NCBI GenBank assembly: GCA_035578175.1
Contig: JAQMRL010000004.1
Coordinates: 38,122,901-38,186,900, forward strand
DNA length: 64,000 bases
Reading direction: 5' to 3'
DNA from: Catonia carolina
Lineage: Eukaryota > Arthropoda > Insecta > Hemiptera > Achilidae
The notes beneath the pieces are model-generated. The model was given only the letters and a program-made list of their open reading frames with translations. It did no database searches and had not been told where the DNA came from. Positions within the stretch are counted from its first letter, which is position 1. Each line of letters opens with the position of its first letter. Positions 43,175-54,224 of the stretch are shown in pieces. A program made the position numbers and the translations under genes.

Positions 43175-44550
43175 AAAATTATGCTACATTCGGAATCACA
43201 GTAATGCGAGCTTCCCCGCAAATGCAGGAATGTCAGATTTGTCACTTTACCCTATTTATTACATTAATCTAAATCATTTACCAGGGCTGAATTACAACTT
43301 TAATCGGTGATGGTGAAATATAATAAAATAGTCCCTACGAGGGGTCGACAATTTGAAATAATAATTTTATTTTTTACACAAGATGAACTAAAGTTTGTAG
43401 TGTGATCACTTATTCCTCACACAAGAGAATGCCATTATCTATCTTAAAGGAGATGCTTTTAATTATCATTTTACTTATGTGATCAATGTGCTTGTTCAGT
43501 TCAAATAATAATAATAATAAAAAATAAAAAGACACACAATTTCTTCTAGGCTTTTGTACTTCTTTAATGGAAGTTTAGATATTAATGAATAATTAATATA
43601 AGGTTGCAGTATACAACATTTTAGTACTTACTTTCACATGGTCATTATTATTTATATTTCTTAAAAAATTACGAGCCTGTACGTTTACTTATTGCTTAGT
43701 TAGCGCATTCATAAATAATGATAAGTCAATCATAATAAAACAAGATATATGTTATGTCAGATTTCAGAAACCGCTAGCTTATTTCATTTAGTTGAATAAA
43801 AAAAAAACAAATCTAATACGTTGAATGAATGAATGAATGGACGGTAAACTTATTTGATGTTAACAGTTTGGTGTTAAACCGTCCATTAAAATATTTTATA
43901 CAAAAATCGCGCTTCTTCTTTAGTTGCCTAGTAACTAAAATAAATAATTCTTTTCAATATTCCTAGTAATTTTTTTTAAAAGTATTAATTTTTCAATCAG
44001 CTGGAGATGTTTATACTCTCAAAAATAAACAACTCCAGATGTGCGTTAAATTCGTCATATTACAATGGTTGCCGCTTCATTTATTTGTAATTATATAAAT
44101 ACTTTCAGAATTTTAGGGTTAACATAAATATATCACATTTATTCTAACATTTGTTTAGTATCGTCTTTATTTATTTTCAAATTTACTTTATCTGAACGCA
44201 AATAGAAATTACAAAAATAATAACGAACAAAAGGTGGTTGTAGTAATAGTACTAAAGGGCGAAACGTATCAATGAAGGAAATTTACAAAACTGGACTTTT
44301 AGTACTACTCTTAATTGGCAACTTATTAAGGAGGCAATGATGACCAATCAGTTACAATTCAGCCCAGGTAAATGATTTTGACTATTGTAATAAATTGGGT
44401 AAAGTGATTATCCTGACATCCCTGCATTTGTAGAAAAGCTCGTATTACTGTGATTCCGACTATAGCATAATTTAAAGTGACTAATCTGACATCCCTGCAT
44501 TTGTGGAAAAGCTCGCATTACTGTGATTCCGAATATAGCATAATTTATCT
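43175..44550. mobile_element. inverted-repeat element, arms about 135-185 bp, one arm tandemly duplicated
   Basis: The left arm (about 43175-43310) matches the complement of the right arm (about 44365-44550). Shared blocks include AATTATGCTA, CGGAATCACAGTAATGCGAGC, AAATGCAGG(A/G)ATGTCAG and ATCATTTACC(A/T)GGGCTGAATT. In the right arm a 73-bp segment is present twice (44401-44473 and 44474-44548). The 1.05-kb centre has no transposase frame. It is a non-autonomous element of unknown superfamily; an RFX-like GTTGCCTAGTAAC sits inside at 43923. Confidence 0.7.
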
Positions 44551-44576
44551 TGTAATGTTTAAATTTTGTTTTAGTT

Positions 44577-44743
44577 CAATTAAAGTCGCATCGACAGCTT
44601 GATCATTTGCGACTACTGTGAGTTTTGGTACTATAACGGTCGGTTTGAACGTGGTAAAATTTCCAGACCCTAGTCAGGAATCGAACCTGGGACCTTCCAC
44701 TCTTTAGGCTAGCGCGCTTGTCTTTCCGTCACAGAGGAGACGG
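44577..44743 (-). repeat. tRNA-derived SINE, head C-like with tail 3
   Basis: On the minus strand a B box (GGTTCGATTCCTG) is followed by GGTCTGGAAATTTTACC and tail 3 (ACAGTAGTCGCAAATGATC, CGATGCGACTTTAAT). It abuts the inverted-repeat element. Confidence 0.7.
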
Positions 44744-45714
44744 CTCTTTGTAAATTTTTTAATGAAAGAAAACGTTTTAAAAAAATTGTACATGATTTAA
44801 TTTTGAGAAACATACATACCTAGAGTTGTAATTTATTATTTCTTTCAGTACTAAGTCGAATGCGTAAAAATTTTCAAATCCGTATTGTAATGTTTCATTT
44901 ATGTAGAATGTCTCTAAATAATAATGCTGCTTTTACTGAACTAAACGAATAGAACATACTGTCTCATAAAATACAAACTTTATGTTGTTATAAAATATTT
45001 TAGTAGGAATTTAGATGTATGTGAAGATATAAAGAGAATTTATACAGTTTTGTAGACTATAAAACTAATTATTCAATGTAGAATTAGGTTATACACCGCG
45101 CCATCTAACCAATAATGCACGCAATTTCAACTGTGCTGCGTAAAATTAGAAGGGAACTAGTTGTAACTATACCACCTTACAAATTACGACTAATTTATCC
45201 TCTGTTATGAGCTTAAGGATTAGGTTTAATGCGTTAAAGGAGCGGGTCATAACCGTTAAGGCTTGTAAGCCTCATTTACTTCATGTACCGGAAACTTAAT
45301 ACTGCTTTCCTTACTAAATTCTTACAAGATTTTCCTAAAATAAGCTCCCTTACTAGATTAGAGCTTTTCTTATAGGTTTTTTTGTATGTATTCCTGGACA
45401 ACCCGTTTCCAACAATTCTAATAACATAAAAATTTTTTTACAAGGCATCTACAGCTATTGCTGTTTACTTTCCCCTAACCAGATTCTCCATTCCTCCTGT
45501 GGTCCTAATCCTTATCACCGAAGCTCTCTTGCATACTCTTGTCTAATCCTTCCCTCCAGCCATTCGTGTCTGCCAATCCTCCTTCTCCTCCATTCCGTTT
45601 TGTTATTTATCCATATGACCTCCACCTTCTGATATGATTATATATACTAGCAATAGTTTTTTCACTTTAATGTTTTTTTTTGTTTTAAAGAAAAGCCTCA
45701 TAGGACTACATAAG
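44744..45714. other. non-coding, possibly LINE 3' flank at its right end
   Basis: No supported gene. The last 250 bp are pyrimidine-rich and may be untranslated sequence of the LINE relic that follows. Confidence 0.45.
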
Positions 45715-46215
45715 TTCTTCAAGTTTGGCAAATCTTTAATTTCGTCTTATGGATCTTATCCATTTTCTTGATGTTTTTATTCTTGATTTTCTCCCAATAA
45801 TTCTTCACTGCGTTTGATCTTCTTTTCCTTTCTTCCTCAGAATACACCGCTTTTCGACGTTTGGTTGGTTTCTTTTGCTGGAGTCTCGTGTTTTTCCGTT
45901 TATGATCATTTTTGTCTTGGTTTTTAACTCTTCAAGTGAAATCTGAAGTTCTTCTAAGCCTTCTAAATTTTTCGATACCAGTGCGGTTGCGACTTTTTAC
46001 TTAAAAAGTATTCAATGATCTGTCTGGACATTCTAAAGGAATTCGTCCACATGATGTGTCCGAAAAGAAAATTTTTATTTTTCTTATTTGATCTACAAGC
46101 GGTTTCGTGTTCCTATAGATTTCTTCTTTGCATCGGTTTCCAAATTCCGTCTGATAAACGTCTCTTATTAATACACCTTCCAATGACCCGCGCTCCAGTT
46201 TGGAATAGAACGTTA
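45715..46215 (-). pseudogene. C-terminal part of a LINE ORF2 protein, degraded
   Basis: Minus-strand frames read like the end of an insect non-LTR retrotransposon protein. Blocks are V-Y-Q-T-E-F-G-N-R, P-L-V-D-Q-I-R-K and G-R-I-P-L-E, a later L-E-E-L-Q-I-S-L-E-E-L-K-T-K-T, and a basic tail. They are broken by stops near 46003 and further left, and shifted between frames. The reverse-transcriptase core is not present. It belongs to a different subfamily from the tails at 4093 and 13205. Confidence 0.6.
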
Positions 46216-46431
46216 CTCGTAAAGATTCAAAATATTTTATTTTGACTTTCCATTTTTCAAGCCAAATTTCTTTCTACAAGGGTCTAATAAATTTGAATTT
46301 TGTAAGAACCTTCTACTGGATTGACAGTATGAAGCTATTGACAGTATTACCATATTGTAACATAGTTCGTGATAAGTCTAGAAATAGTTAATGTAATAGG
46401 TTGTTTATTTTTTATTATATTTTTCGTTTAT

Positions 46432-46500
46432 TTAAAGTCGCATTGACAGCTTGGTAATGAGCGACTACTGTGGGTTTTGATACTGTAACGATAAGTTTAA
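46432..46500 (-). repeat. SINE tail 3 fragment
   Basis: Minus strand: ACCCACAGTAGTCGCTCATTACC then CAATGCGACTTTAAATAAA, without a head. Confidence 0.6.
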
Positions 46501-47654
46501 TATGAAAATAGTTACGTTTCTATAGTTCGGATAGCAAACAATCATAGATTTATTTTAATAAAAAGTAAATATAGTTACCATATATTTATATACCTATAGG
46601 TAGTAAGTCGTTTAGAATTATTTAGTAAACTTTTTACGTAAATTACAACAATCAGAGTTATACATTTCATTGTACCTCTATAAATCCTTTCCTTTAGAAG
46701 ACCTCTCTCATATTTCTAACCCAAATCTTCTCCGCTACTTTTAAAGTGTCCTGAAATAGATAGCTACCGTCGTGAATTACATATGTATTTATGCGTGACA
46801 CTACCTTTTTTCATATTATACCCTACATAAAGGTTTTATATTGTTAAATGTTCCTTTTTTAAAAAATTTGTAAAACGTCAAAATAAATATTATAAGAGTA
46901 ATGTCTAAAAGAATGTAATTCAATCCTAGAATGGAATGAGTTTTACCTCAGATGTTGCCTACTCTTATTACAAACAAAGTATTTATCAAATTGTATTTTT
47001 GATATGATGTATCACGTTAAATAAACCCAATCTAGAAGCATTTTGGGTAGGGTTTACTTGTAATACAATTATCTTATTGACATTGTAAAACTAATTACAT
47101 TATCTCTTATCCAATTAAAAATTATCAGTCAAATATCACGTACTGCCCGATCAGTAATGCCGGCTCGTTTCATCTTGTATTCATAGATATTTTGTTTACT
47201 TTATTTCCCAGAATTAAATTATGAGAATTTATGGAAGGAGACGGAGATATTTGGAATTATGACAGCTGCTGTAAAATAAATATTTATAGAGAAGTTTGTG
47301 TAAAAGTAGGGAACAAGTTAAAAAGTAAGTTCACAAAAACTAAATGTCTGTTTCCAGGGCAGTTCTACGTCATTAACAGCGTTTAAAATATTTTTGGAAC
47401 ATGCGTTGAATATGGAAAAGGAAACCCAAGAACAAAAAAGACAGTAAGAGATGTCGTTGCACCAACCAGGAAGTTTCACTTGCCGTCTTTTCCTGTACAA
47501 AACTTTCTATGTCGTTAGCTTTTGCAAAAAAAGAAGATTTTTCGGTAAAATTTTATTGGGCGATAAGGACAATAGCTAATCTCAAAAGTTGCAGAATTTT
47601 AATTTTTTTATCTATTCTTTTGTGCGGCTATAATGCAATAATATAAACAAAAAA
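46501..47654. other. non-coding, nothing recognised
   Basis: AT-rich; no supported feature. Confidence 0.6.
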
Positions 47655-47990
47655 TGGTTCTGTTCCTTAACACATTGTCAGCTAATTATATGACTGAAGC
47701 ATTTAAGAACAGCAGAGGTAGAGATGGACGAGGCACTATACATAGTTAGAGTTGTCTCCTCTAAGAGAAATGAATTTCATTATACAGCCAGACCGCTTGG
47801 TGAATAAAGTGAAGGTGTCATTTGCAGAGGGAAAAGTAGATGCTTTTCAGAGAGCCCGGCATGCTGATAAGCATACTTTTTCACTCCGTGAGGAAGGTAA
47901 TAATAAACCACCTAATTCCTCGTTTTACTTAGTAAAGCCTGTAGAGGTTCAAACCAGTCTTTCAGCTGAAGACCTAAATAAAAACAATGC
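47655..47990 (-). repeat. ~390-bp 'TTTAGGTCATCAGCC' family repeat, minus copy
   Basis: Runs from the GGTTCTGTTCC region (complement of the family's GAAACAGAAC block) to the complement of the family start (GCTGAAGACCTAAAT). The outer 3' end of the family is missing. Confidence 0.75.
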
Positions 47991-48244
47991 AATTATGTTA
48001 GATTTATATTTTCTTCCTCCTAAAGTACAATTTTCCATAATCCTTTTATAGTCGTAGGCACCTAGCCTACGACTCCAATATAAGCTACGCGGCAAATTTA
48101 TTGTAAAATTCTAGCCTTGTAGTTTTAAAGAGTTTGTGAAGAGTGAAGGATTGAAGTACAGAATCAATAAGCGGTATTTTACCTTTAGAAAAATAATTTT
48201 TAGTAGAATATTTTTATAAATTCAAAGTTTTTTACGTTGTAATC

Positions 48245-48515
48245 TGTTCAACTTAGGACAATAAGCAATCCCCATAACCTAATGAGATGAGGAAGACATG
48301 TATGGCGTGGAAATAAGGTGTAGTCTTGTACAGACTCAGATGGACCATTCCAGAGAGAGAATAGTTAAATGAACTCCAACCAACAAAGTACACCAATAAC
48401 TCCTGATTAGTATTCAAATCCGTTTAAAAATAACTTCATTTACTAGGATTTGAACCATGAACCTTCGTCTCCAAAAATCAAGTGCTAAACAGCTGACTCG
48501 TGGTGATGACTTGTA
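48245..48515 (-). repeat. SINE family D, copy 1
   Basis: On the minus strand a tRNA-like B box (GGTTCAAATCCTAG) leads into a body shared with 58495-58728 (ATGGCGTG, GTAGTCTTGTACA, CAATAAGCAA landmarks in plus reading). It carries about 35 extra bp relative to that copy. Confidence 0.65.
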
Positions 48516-49622
48516 ACGTTCCACCTTAGTTGGTTATTTTGTTATACACGTAAATATATTTTAATCTGAAAATCTTATATGAAATAACATCAATTAATAA
48601 ATTAAGTCAGGTGAATTAACACAGCTCTGTTAATTTAAATCCAACTACTAATTTTAAGTTACGTTAATTAATAATATTATTTATCAATTTATAACATTAA
48701 TTCAGGTCTTTGGCCATTTACACAAAATTTTATAAACGTCGCTCGTTGAGCTCTAGATTTAAAGTCACCATATAAAATTTGTCTTCTTCAAAACATTTAA
48801 AACAATGATTATTAAATAAAAAATTAATAAAAAATGAATATTATAACAAATAACAAATGTAACAAATATTGTAACAAATGAACGGAAACATTTAACAAAA
48901 ATTATTAAAATAATTAAAAAATATAATTTAAATTACTATAATTGTTATTTAAAATAATATTTTTTAACAATAAACATTAAACATCTTTCTTTATTTATCA
49001 ATAAACATTTCACAGGTACCTACAACAAAGTTGTATCACTACAGACTTTACCACGAGAACAACCCAGTGGCTTAAATTTAAAGTTAGGCACAAAATACTC
49101 TTAATCCCATTAAATAAATCAGACGAGTGTTAATTTTGAAGAATTATAAATTACTAATGCGACCATTTTTATTTTAAAAAATTTTCTTTTTAAATAAACA
49201 AAATAGGTATAAACTTTTGAATAGTGCATTTATAATGCATAATAGGAATTTGTAGGATGTTCATAAACAGAACTGACGTTTGAGAATATTCTGTCGTTTG
49301 AATTAAAATTTTATAGTGCATCGTTATAACCATCATATTTCCTCTTTAGTTGACATAAAATTACAGAAGTTAATGGTTTTCAATTTTCTGTACAATGTGA
49401 ACATTACATGATATGGTTTTCAACGTTTGTTTTCTCGCATTTCCCGTGTTTTCATTGTCAGGGAAATGTTATGTTAATCTAAAAACATTTAAATGAAAAA
49501 ATATCATCTACATGAAACTGGCTAGAGATAATAATATGGATGTCAATATTTCTCTTTCGTATTAACCACAAAACAATTTCCCTAGCTTTCTAAATAATTA
49601 GGGTACACAAATTCTGTTATAT
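48516..49622. other. non-coding, nothing recognised
   Basis: Very AT-rich; no supported feature. Confidence 0.6.
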
Positions 49623-49627
49623 CCATA

Positions 49628-49988
49628 TAATAGGAGTTTATTTTAGTTATCGTGTGGGTCCCGGATTAGTTAAGAATAAAACAGAAAAGTTTCACTGTAA
49701 AACACAAGTTCGAAATGTTTTATTATTTCGCAAATTACAAAGGTTATTTACATTTGTTACATACCTGTAAAACACAAGAAACAACATTCAATGTTTATTC
49801 TTCGCAATCTTGTCTCGCACACGGTTTATAACTATTTTAATTTAAATTCAATTATAATAAGAACATTGCTATGTATTGCACTTGTTTATTAACGCTCAGC
49901 TGTTTGTTCTTCTAGAGCTCTGTAATTTCGACTCTCTGAGTTCAGGCGGGAGAATTTTAAATCATATGTAGGAGCTGACTCCTTACAT
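49628..49988 (-). repeat. 3' LTR of the compact Gypsy element
   Basis: 361 bp. On the minus strand it starts (A)TGTAAGGAG and ends CTCCTATTA, so its tips are imperfect inverted repeats rather than the usual TG...CA. Confidence 0.9.
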
Positions 49989-50012
49989 CTCCCCCCCTTC
50001 GGAGAGAAAAAT

Positions 50013-53000
50013 TCATTTTTCTTGATCGTGGTCCTTAGGGATCAGCTTCGAAATGTGAAACAGATTTGATTCCTTTTTCTTGTGGCCTGTGTTAATTCTG
50101 TAGAGCGAATCTGATATTTTTTCTTCGATTTGGTATGGTCCTATTCTTAATTCATCCGTTTTTCTTCTGTTCAGTTTGTTACCATTTTCCACGTATATAG
50201 ACTCGCCCTCCTGGAATTCATGGGTAACTCTGTTTTTATCATAATTCTTTTTATTATAATTATGGTATTTGATGCTGTTTTCCAGAGCCCTTTCTCTGTT
50301 TATCTTCAGGTCTTCTGGTGAAAATGTTTTTTTTAATTCATTTGGCTTTATTGATGTATCAACACCCTCTAATAGATATTTTGGACTAAATTTTGTCACT
50401 GTATGTATAGTTTCATTATATTTTTTTATACATTCGTGCGCAGCAGTTGTCCATGCTATTTTCCTGTTTTTTTGGTTGACTATACATCTTATTTTATTAG
50501 TCAAAGTTTGGTTCAATCGTTCGTTCAAACCATTTGAAAAGGGAGCATTGACAGCCGTGAAAATTAGTGGTACATTCTGGCTTTCTAAGAAATCTTTATA
50601 TTCTTCTGAATTAATACCGGGGTATTGGTCTGTCAGAATTTTACCTACATTTTCATCGGTTACCATTTTGGTCAGTTTTATAAAATCCTTTCCCGTTTGT
50701 GTTTTTGACGTTAAGATGTATGCGTACCTGGTAAAGTGGTCCACCAGCAAGTGTAAATATTTTTTTGTGGATCTTGATCCGCCAAATCCTCCAATTGTAT
50801 CAATGGATATTATTTCAAATGGGTGTTTCGCTGGTCCCAGTTGAGAGAGTTGACCATACTTCTTTTGACCTCTGGATTTGTTTTTTATGCAGATTTCACA
50901 ATTCCTGCAGAATTCCTTAATATTTGTGTCTAAATTTTTTGTCGAGTAGCATTGTCTTATTAAACTTGTCATCTGCTGTACTCCAATGTGACAAAATTCA
51001 TGATGGACTTTTTTTATCAACTCTTTGCTTAATTTTTCTGATATGATTATTTTCCCTTTTTTCAGCAGTAAATCTGATTTATCTTTAATTATTTTATTAC
51101 CTTTTACTACATTATTTTCATTTTGGTCTTCAATGATTTTTTTTAGATCCAAAGAATTTACAGTTCTTATTTCTTTTTCCTGTTCTTCATCTGTTTCGAG
51201 TACCGGATTTCTACTCAGTGCATCGGCCTCTGCATTAAATTTACCAGGATTATATTTTACCTGAAACTGAAATTGTGATAAATAGTAAGTCATATCGCCA
51301 AGCTCTTCATCCGGTCTAGCTTTGATCTTCAAGTTTTCTAATGGTTTATGATCCGAATAAACCTCGAACGATTTGCCCAAAAGCCAGTATTGCCAGAATT
51401 TAATTGCCTCTTTGATTGCTAAGCATTCTATATATATGGCTTTTTTCTTTTTTTGTGCATCATTTAATTTTCTGGAGAAATATGCTACTGGTTTTTCTTT
51501 GTTATCCTCGGGTTGAGGTTGCTTTAGTATTGCTCCCAGACCATGAATACTTCCATCTGTGTATATTTTTATTGGTAAGTCTGGATCATAAATAGTCAGA
51601 ACTGGCTCATTACATAAGAATTCTTTCAAAAATTTAAATGCATTTTCGCATTTTTGTGACCAGATGAATTTTTGGTTTTTTCGAAGTAAATTATGAAGCG
51701 GTTCAAGCACAATAGCGATCTTAGGCACATAATCGTGGTAGAAATTTATTTTACCTAAAAATTGTCGAATATTTTTTTGGTTTGCTGGCGTTGGAAAATC
51801 GCGAATAGCTCTTAGATTGTCTTTCATTGGTTTGACCGTATTGTAGCCGATGACGTGACCAAGATATGTTACTGTCTTTGAGGCAAACGAACACTTAGAA
51901 AATTTAAGCCTAAAACCTACTTCTTTAATTGCACTCATTAATCGTTCTAGGTGTTCTAGATGTTCTTTGAATGATTTCGAAAATACAAGTATGTCATCTA
52001 TATAATTGGTTGTAAAACCTGATAATTCGTTTTTTCTTATGATATTACTCAAGACCCTCTGAAAAATTGCTGGCGCTGTCTTTAAACCAAACGGGAGGCA
52101 TGTCCACTGATAGTGTCCATTCTGTGTGACGAATCCGGTTTTTCGCCTGTCTTCCACTCTTAGTGGAATAGACCAAAAGGCTGAGTTAATATCTAATTTT
52201 GAGAAGTAATTACAATTTCTTGTTTTTGTCACTAAGTCTTCAATACGAGGAAATGGTTGTGACTGAGGTACTACAATTTTATTAAGATCTCTGAAATCTA
52301 TACAGAGTCTAGATTTTTGGTTTTCATCTTTTTTGAATGCTAGCGTGACCGGGGCTGCAAAAGGACTGTAGGACTCTTCTATTAGATTATTTTTCAGTAA
52401 TTCTGAAATTTGTTGTTCTATTTCCCTTTTGTCCTGTATTGTGCACCTATATGGTCGTTTGCTGCAGTATTTTTCTATGATTAAATCTATTCTGGCCTCG
52501 AAGTCTGATACTGTGCCAATGTCGAATTTATTTTTTGCAAATATTTTATCAAATTTATTTACCAATTTTAAAATAAGTTCTTTTTCTTCTTTTTGTAAAT
52601 GTTCTGTGGTTATTAAGAATTGATCTGTGTCTAAATTCTCGTTGAAATTGATTTCGTAACTTTTATTACTATCATTTTTCATTAAATCTATTTTTTTAGA
52701 GATTTTTACTGTAGTGTCTTTAGTGTTACGTGTATTAACTGTATTATTTTGGATTATATTTAAATTATTATCGTGACTCAGCTTAAATATTTTTATTAAG
52801 TCTAGTCCGATTAAAAATTCATGTTTAAAATTTTCGTTGTTAACTACAAACACATAGACATCTTCTTCCATATCCATTATTCTTGCTTTTATTTTTATCA
52901 TGCAATCTGCATTATTAACACCATTAATTGATTTTATGCAGACGTTATGTTTTTTTTCATGCTCATTTTTTAATTTCAGTTTTAATATTTTTGCATTAAT

Positions 53001-53060
53001 AAGTGATACATTTGAGCCTGGATCATATAGTCCATATGCCTCAAAGTCACCATTTAACAT
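50013..53060 (-). CDS. pol: pol polyprotein of the compact Gypsy element
   Basis: 1,015 codons from the ATG at 53060. The frame is open upstream to the slippery site at 53093-53099, and the true product would be a Gag-Pol fusion. Domains in order: an aspartic protease whose active site reads D13-P-G-S instead of the usual D-T/S-G; reverse transcriptase (K-L-D-I-N-S-A-F; Y-I-D355-D356); RNase H (Y-T-D-G-S, later S-D-H-K-P-L); integrase with HHCC finger (about 670-715) and D754, D811, E847 (35 residues between the last two); and a GPY/F-like C-terminal region (R-I-G-P-Y). No chromodomain is visible. All RT and IN catalytic residues are kept and no stop interrupts the frame. It acts in cytoplasmic particles and then in the nucleus. 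Confidence 0.92.
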   Translation of the reverse strand: MLNGDFEAYGLYDPGSNVSLINAKILKLKLKNEHEKKHNVCIKSINGVNNADCMIKIKARIMDMEEDVYVFVVNNENFKHEFLIGLDLIKIFKLSHDNNLNIIQNNTVNTRNTKDTTVKISKKIDLMKNDSNKSYEINFNENLDTDQFLITTEHLQKEEKELILKLVNKFDKIFAKNKFDIGTVSDFEARIDLIIEKYCSKRPYRCTIQDKREIEQQISELLKNNLIEESYSPFAAPVTLAFKKDENQKSRLCIDFRDLNKIVVPQSQPFPRIEDLVTKTRNCNYFSKLDINSAFWSIPLRVEDRRKTGFVTQNGHYQWTCLPFGLKTAPAIFQRVLSNIIRKNELSGFTTNYIDDILVFSKSFKEHLEHLERLMSAIKEVGFRLKFSKCSFASKTVTYLGHVIGYNTVKPMKDNLRAIRDFPTPANQKNIRQFLGKINFYHDYVPKIAIVLEPLHNLLRKNQKFIWSQKCENAFKFLKEFLCNEPVLTIYDPDLPIKIYTDGSIHGLGAILKQPQPEDNKEKPVAYFSRKLNDAQKKKKAIYIECLAIKEAIKFWQYWLLGKSFEVYSDHKPLENLKIKARPDEELGDMTYYLSQFQFQVKYNPGKFNAEADALSRNPVLETDEEQEKEIRTVNSLDLKKIIEDQNENNVVKGNKIIKDKSDLLLKKGKIIISEKLSKELIKKVHHEFCHIGVQQMTSLIRQCYSTKNLDTNIKEFCRNCEICIKNKSRGQKKYGQLSQLGPAKHPFEIISIDTIGGFGGSRSTKKYLHLLVDHFTRYAYILTSKTQTGKDFIKLTKMVTDENVGKILTDQYPGINSEEYKDFLESQNVPLIFTAVNAPFSNGLNERLNQTLTNKIRCIVNQKNRKIAWTTAAHECIKKYNETIHTVTKFSPKYLLEGVDTSIKPNELKKTFSPEDLKINRERALENSIKYHNYNKKNYDKNRVTHEFQEGESIYVENGNKLNRRKTDELRIGPYQIEEKISDSLYRINTGHKKKESNLFHISKLIPKDHDQEK

Positions 53061-53074
53061 AACCTTAACCTCAA

Positions 53075-54196
53075 TTAATGGTGTGTGTCCAAGTTTTTTG
53101 GATCTTCACTATTTACATTTAACTCTAACAAGTTTCTATTTACCTTATTTTCCTTCTTCTTGGGTTCTATATTGTCCTTGAACCAGCAGTCTTGAGTTTG
53201 GTGAAATCTGATTTTGTTGGTTTTTTCTTTACAAATTTCGCAAGGTGATTTAGATTTTTTTGTATATTCTGTTTGTTTTTTTACTTCTTTACCAGTATTT
53301 TTATGGACCAAGTGTTCTAATTTTCCTAGTTCATTGTACAAATCTTCCGTTTCCAACAGTGCATTTCTATCTATTTTATCACTCACATAGTTTGGGAGAC
53401 TTACTGATATTAGATCAATCAAGGTACCAACATCAATTGATTTTCTTGTCTCCAGAAGTAATTTTTCTTTTTTTAAAGCAAATTCTACTAGAGAGCCTGT
53501 TTGGTATTTAAATGTTATCGCATACCTGATTGGAGACCAACCTTTATTTGCAAAAGTATTACAGAATTTTTTTCTCCATTCAGACCACTCCGAATTAATG
53601 GTAAGTTTCATTAGTATACATTCATACCAGTCTAAACAGTTTTTCTCTAAAAAGAATTTTAATACTTCAATCTTTTTTTTATCTTGAATTATTTGAAATC
53701 TTTCACATTCATCTTCATACTGTTTTATCCACTGGTTTGTATCGACTGTTTTATTGTCGAATTTCTGCAGAATAAATTCTTTTGCTATTTTGTCTGCAGA
53801 TTTTTCTTGTTTTTCATTAACTTCTAATAATTTTTGCAATAATTCTTCTATTGCAGATGATTGTGTGATTGTAGATTCTCCTAAATGTCCCTGTGTAATT
53901 TCTTCTAAAAAAAAATCATTGAATTGCAGATTTTCTTCATTGTCAAAGTACACTTTTTTCAAGTTCTCATCTATAGTTATCCAAATTTTTCGGTATTGGT
54001 TCCTTTTTGTAAGTGTTTTTTTTACTTTTTTGTAACTTGTATGTTTAATTAATTCCTCGTGTAAGGTAGCTGGCTGCAATTCATCTGGTAGGCCAAACAA
54101 ACGCTTATCGGCGGTTTCAATTGAGGTTATGCACATGATGTTCGTTTTTCCATCTGCTGTGCCTCTTAATCTAAACTCAAATCTAAGTTTGTCCAT
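53075..54196 (-). CDS. gag: gag protein of the compact Gypsy element
   Basis: 373 codons from the ATG at 54196, which lies 28 nt inside the 5' LTR boundary. The central region has a retrotransposon-capsid-like helical pattern (W-I-K-Q-Y-E ... L-K-F-F-L-E-K ... W-Y-E, about 145-200). Near the C-terminus is a zinc knuckle with unusually wide spacing, C319-x2-C-x9-H332-x4-C337, followed by a Lys-rich segment. The frame overlaps the slippery heptamer six codons before its stop. It should assemble the particle and bind the genomic RNA. Confidence 0.85.
   Translation of the reverse strand: MDKLRFEFRLRGTADGKTNIMCITSIETADKRLFGLPDELQPATLHEELIKHTSYKKVKKTLTKRNQYRKIWITIDENLKKVYFDNEENLQFNDFFLEEITQGHLGESTITQSSAIEELLQKLLEVNEKQEKSADKIAKEFILQKFDNKTVDTNQWIKQYEDECERFQIIQDKKKIEVLKFFLEKNCLDWYECILMKLTINSEWSEWRKKFCNTFANKGWSPIRYAITFKYQTGSLVEFALKKEKLLLETRKSIDVGTLIDLISVSLPNYVSDKIDRNALLETEDLYNELGKLEHLVHKNTGKEVKKQTEYTKKSKSPCEICKEKTNKIRFHQTQDCWFKDNIEPKKKENKVNRNLLELNVNSEDPKNLDTHH
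53093..53099 (-). promoter_or_regulatory. programmed -1 ribosomal frameshift site A_AAA_AAC
   Basis: On the minus strand the gag codons CCA AAA AAC contain the canonical X_XXY_YYZ heptamer. Shifting -1 here enters exactly the open frame that continues, without a stop, into the protease of pol; gag itself stops at 53075. A downstream pseudoknot was not worked out. Confidence 0.85.
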
Positions 54197-54224
54197 TGCT
54201 TGACTAAACGCAAATGTTGTTTTA

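Noticed and set aside
43923..43935. Second RFX-like site GTTGCCTAGTAAC
   Set aside because: It lies inside an inverted-repeat transposon with no gene nearby. A 13-bp degenerate match is expected by chance in sequence of this size.
50269..50844. 191-codon plus-strand frame
   Set aside because: It is a shadow of the pol gene on the minus strand.
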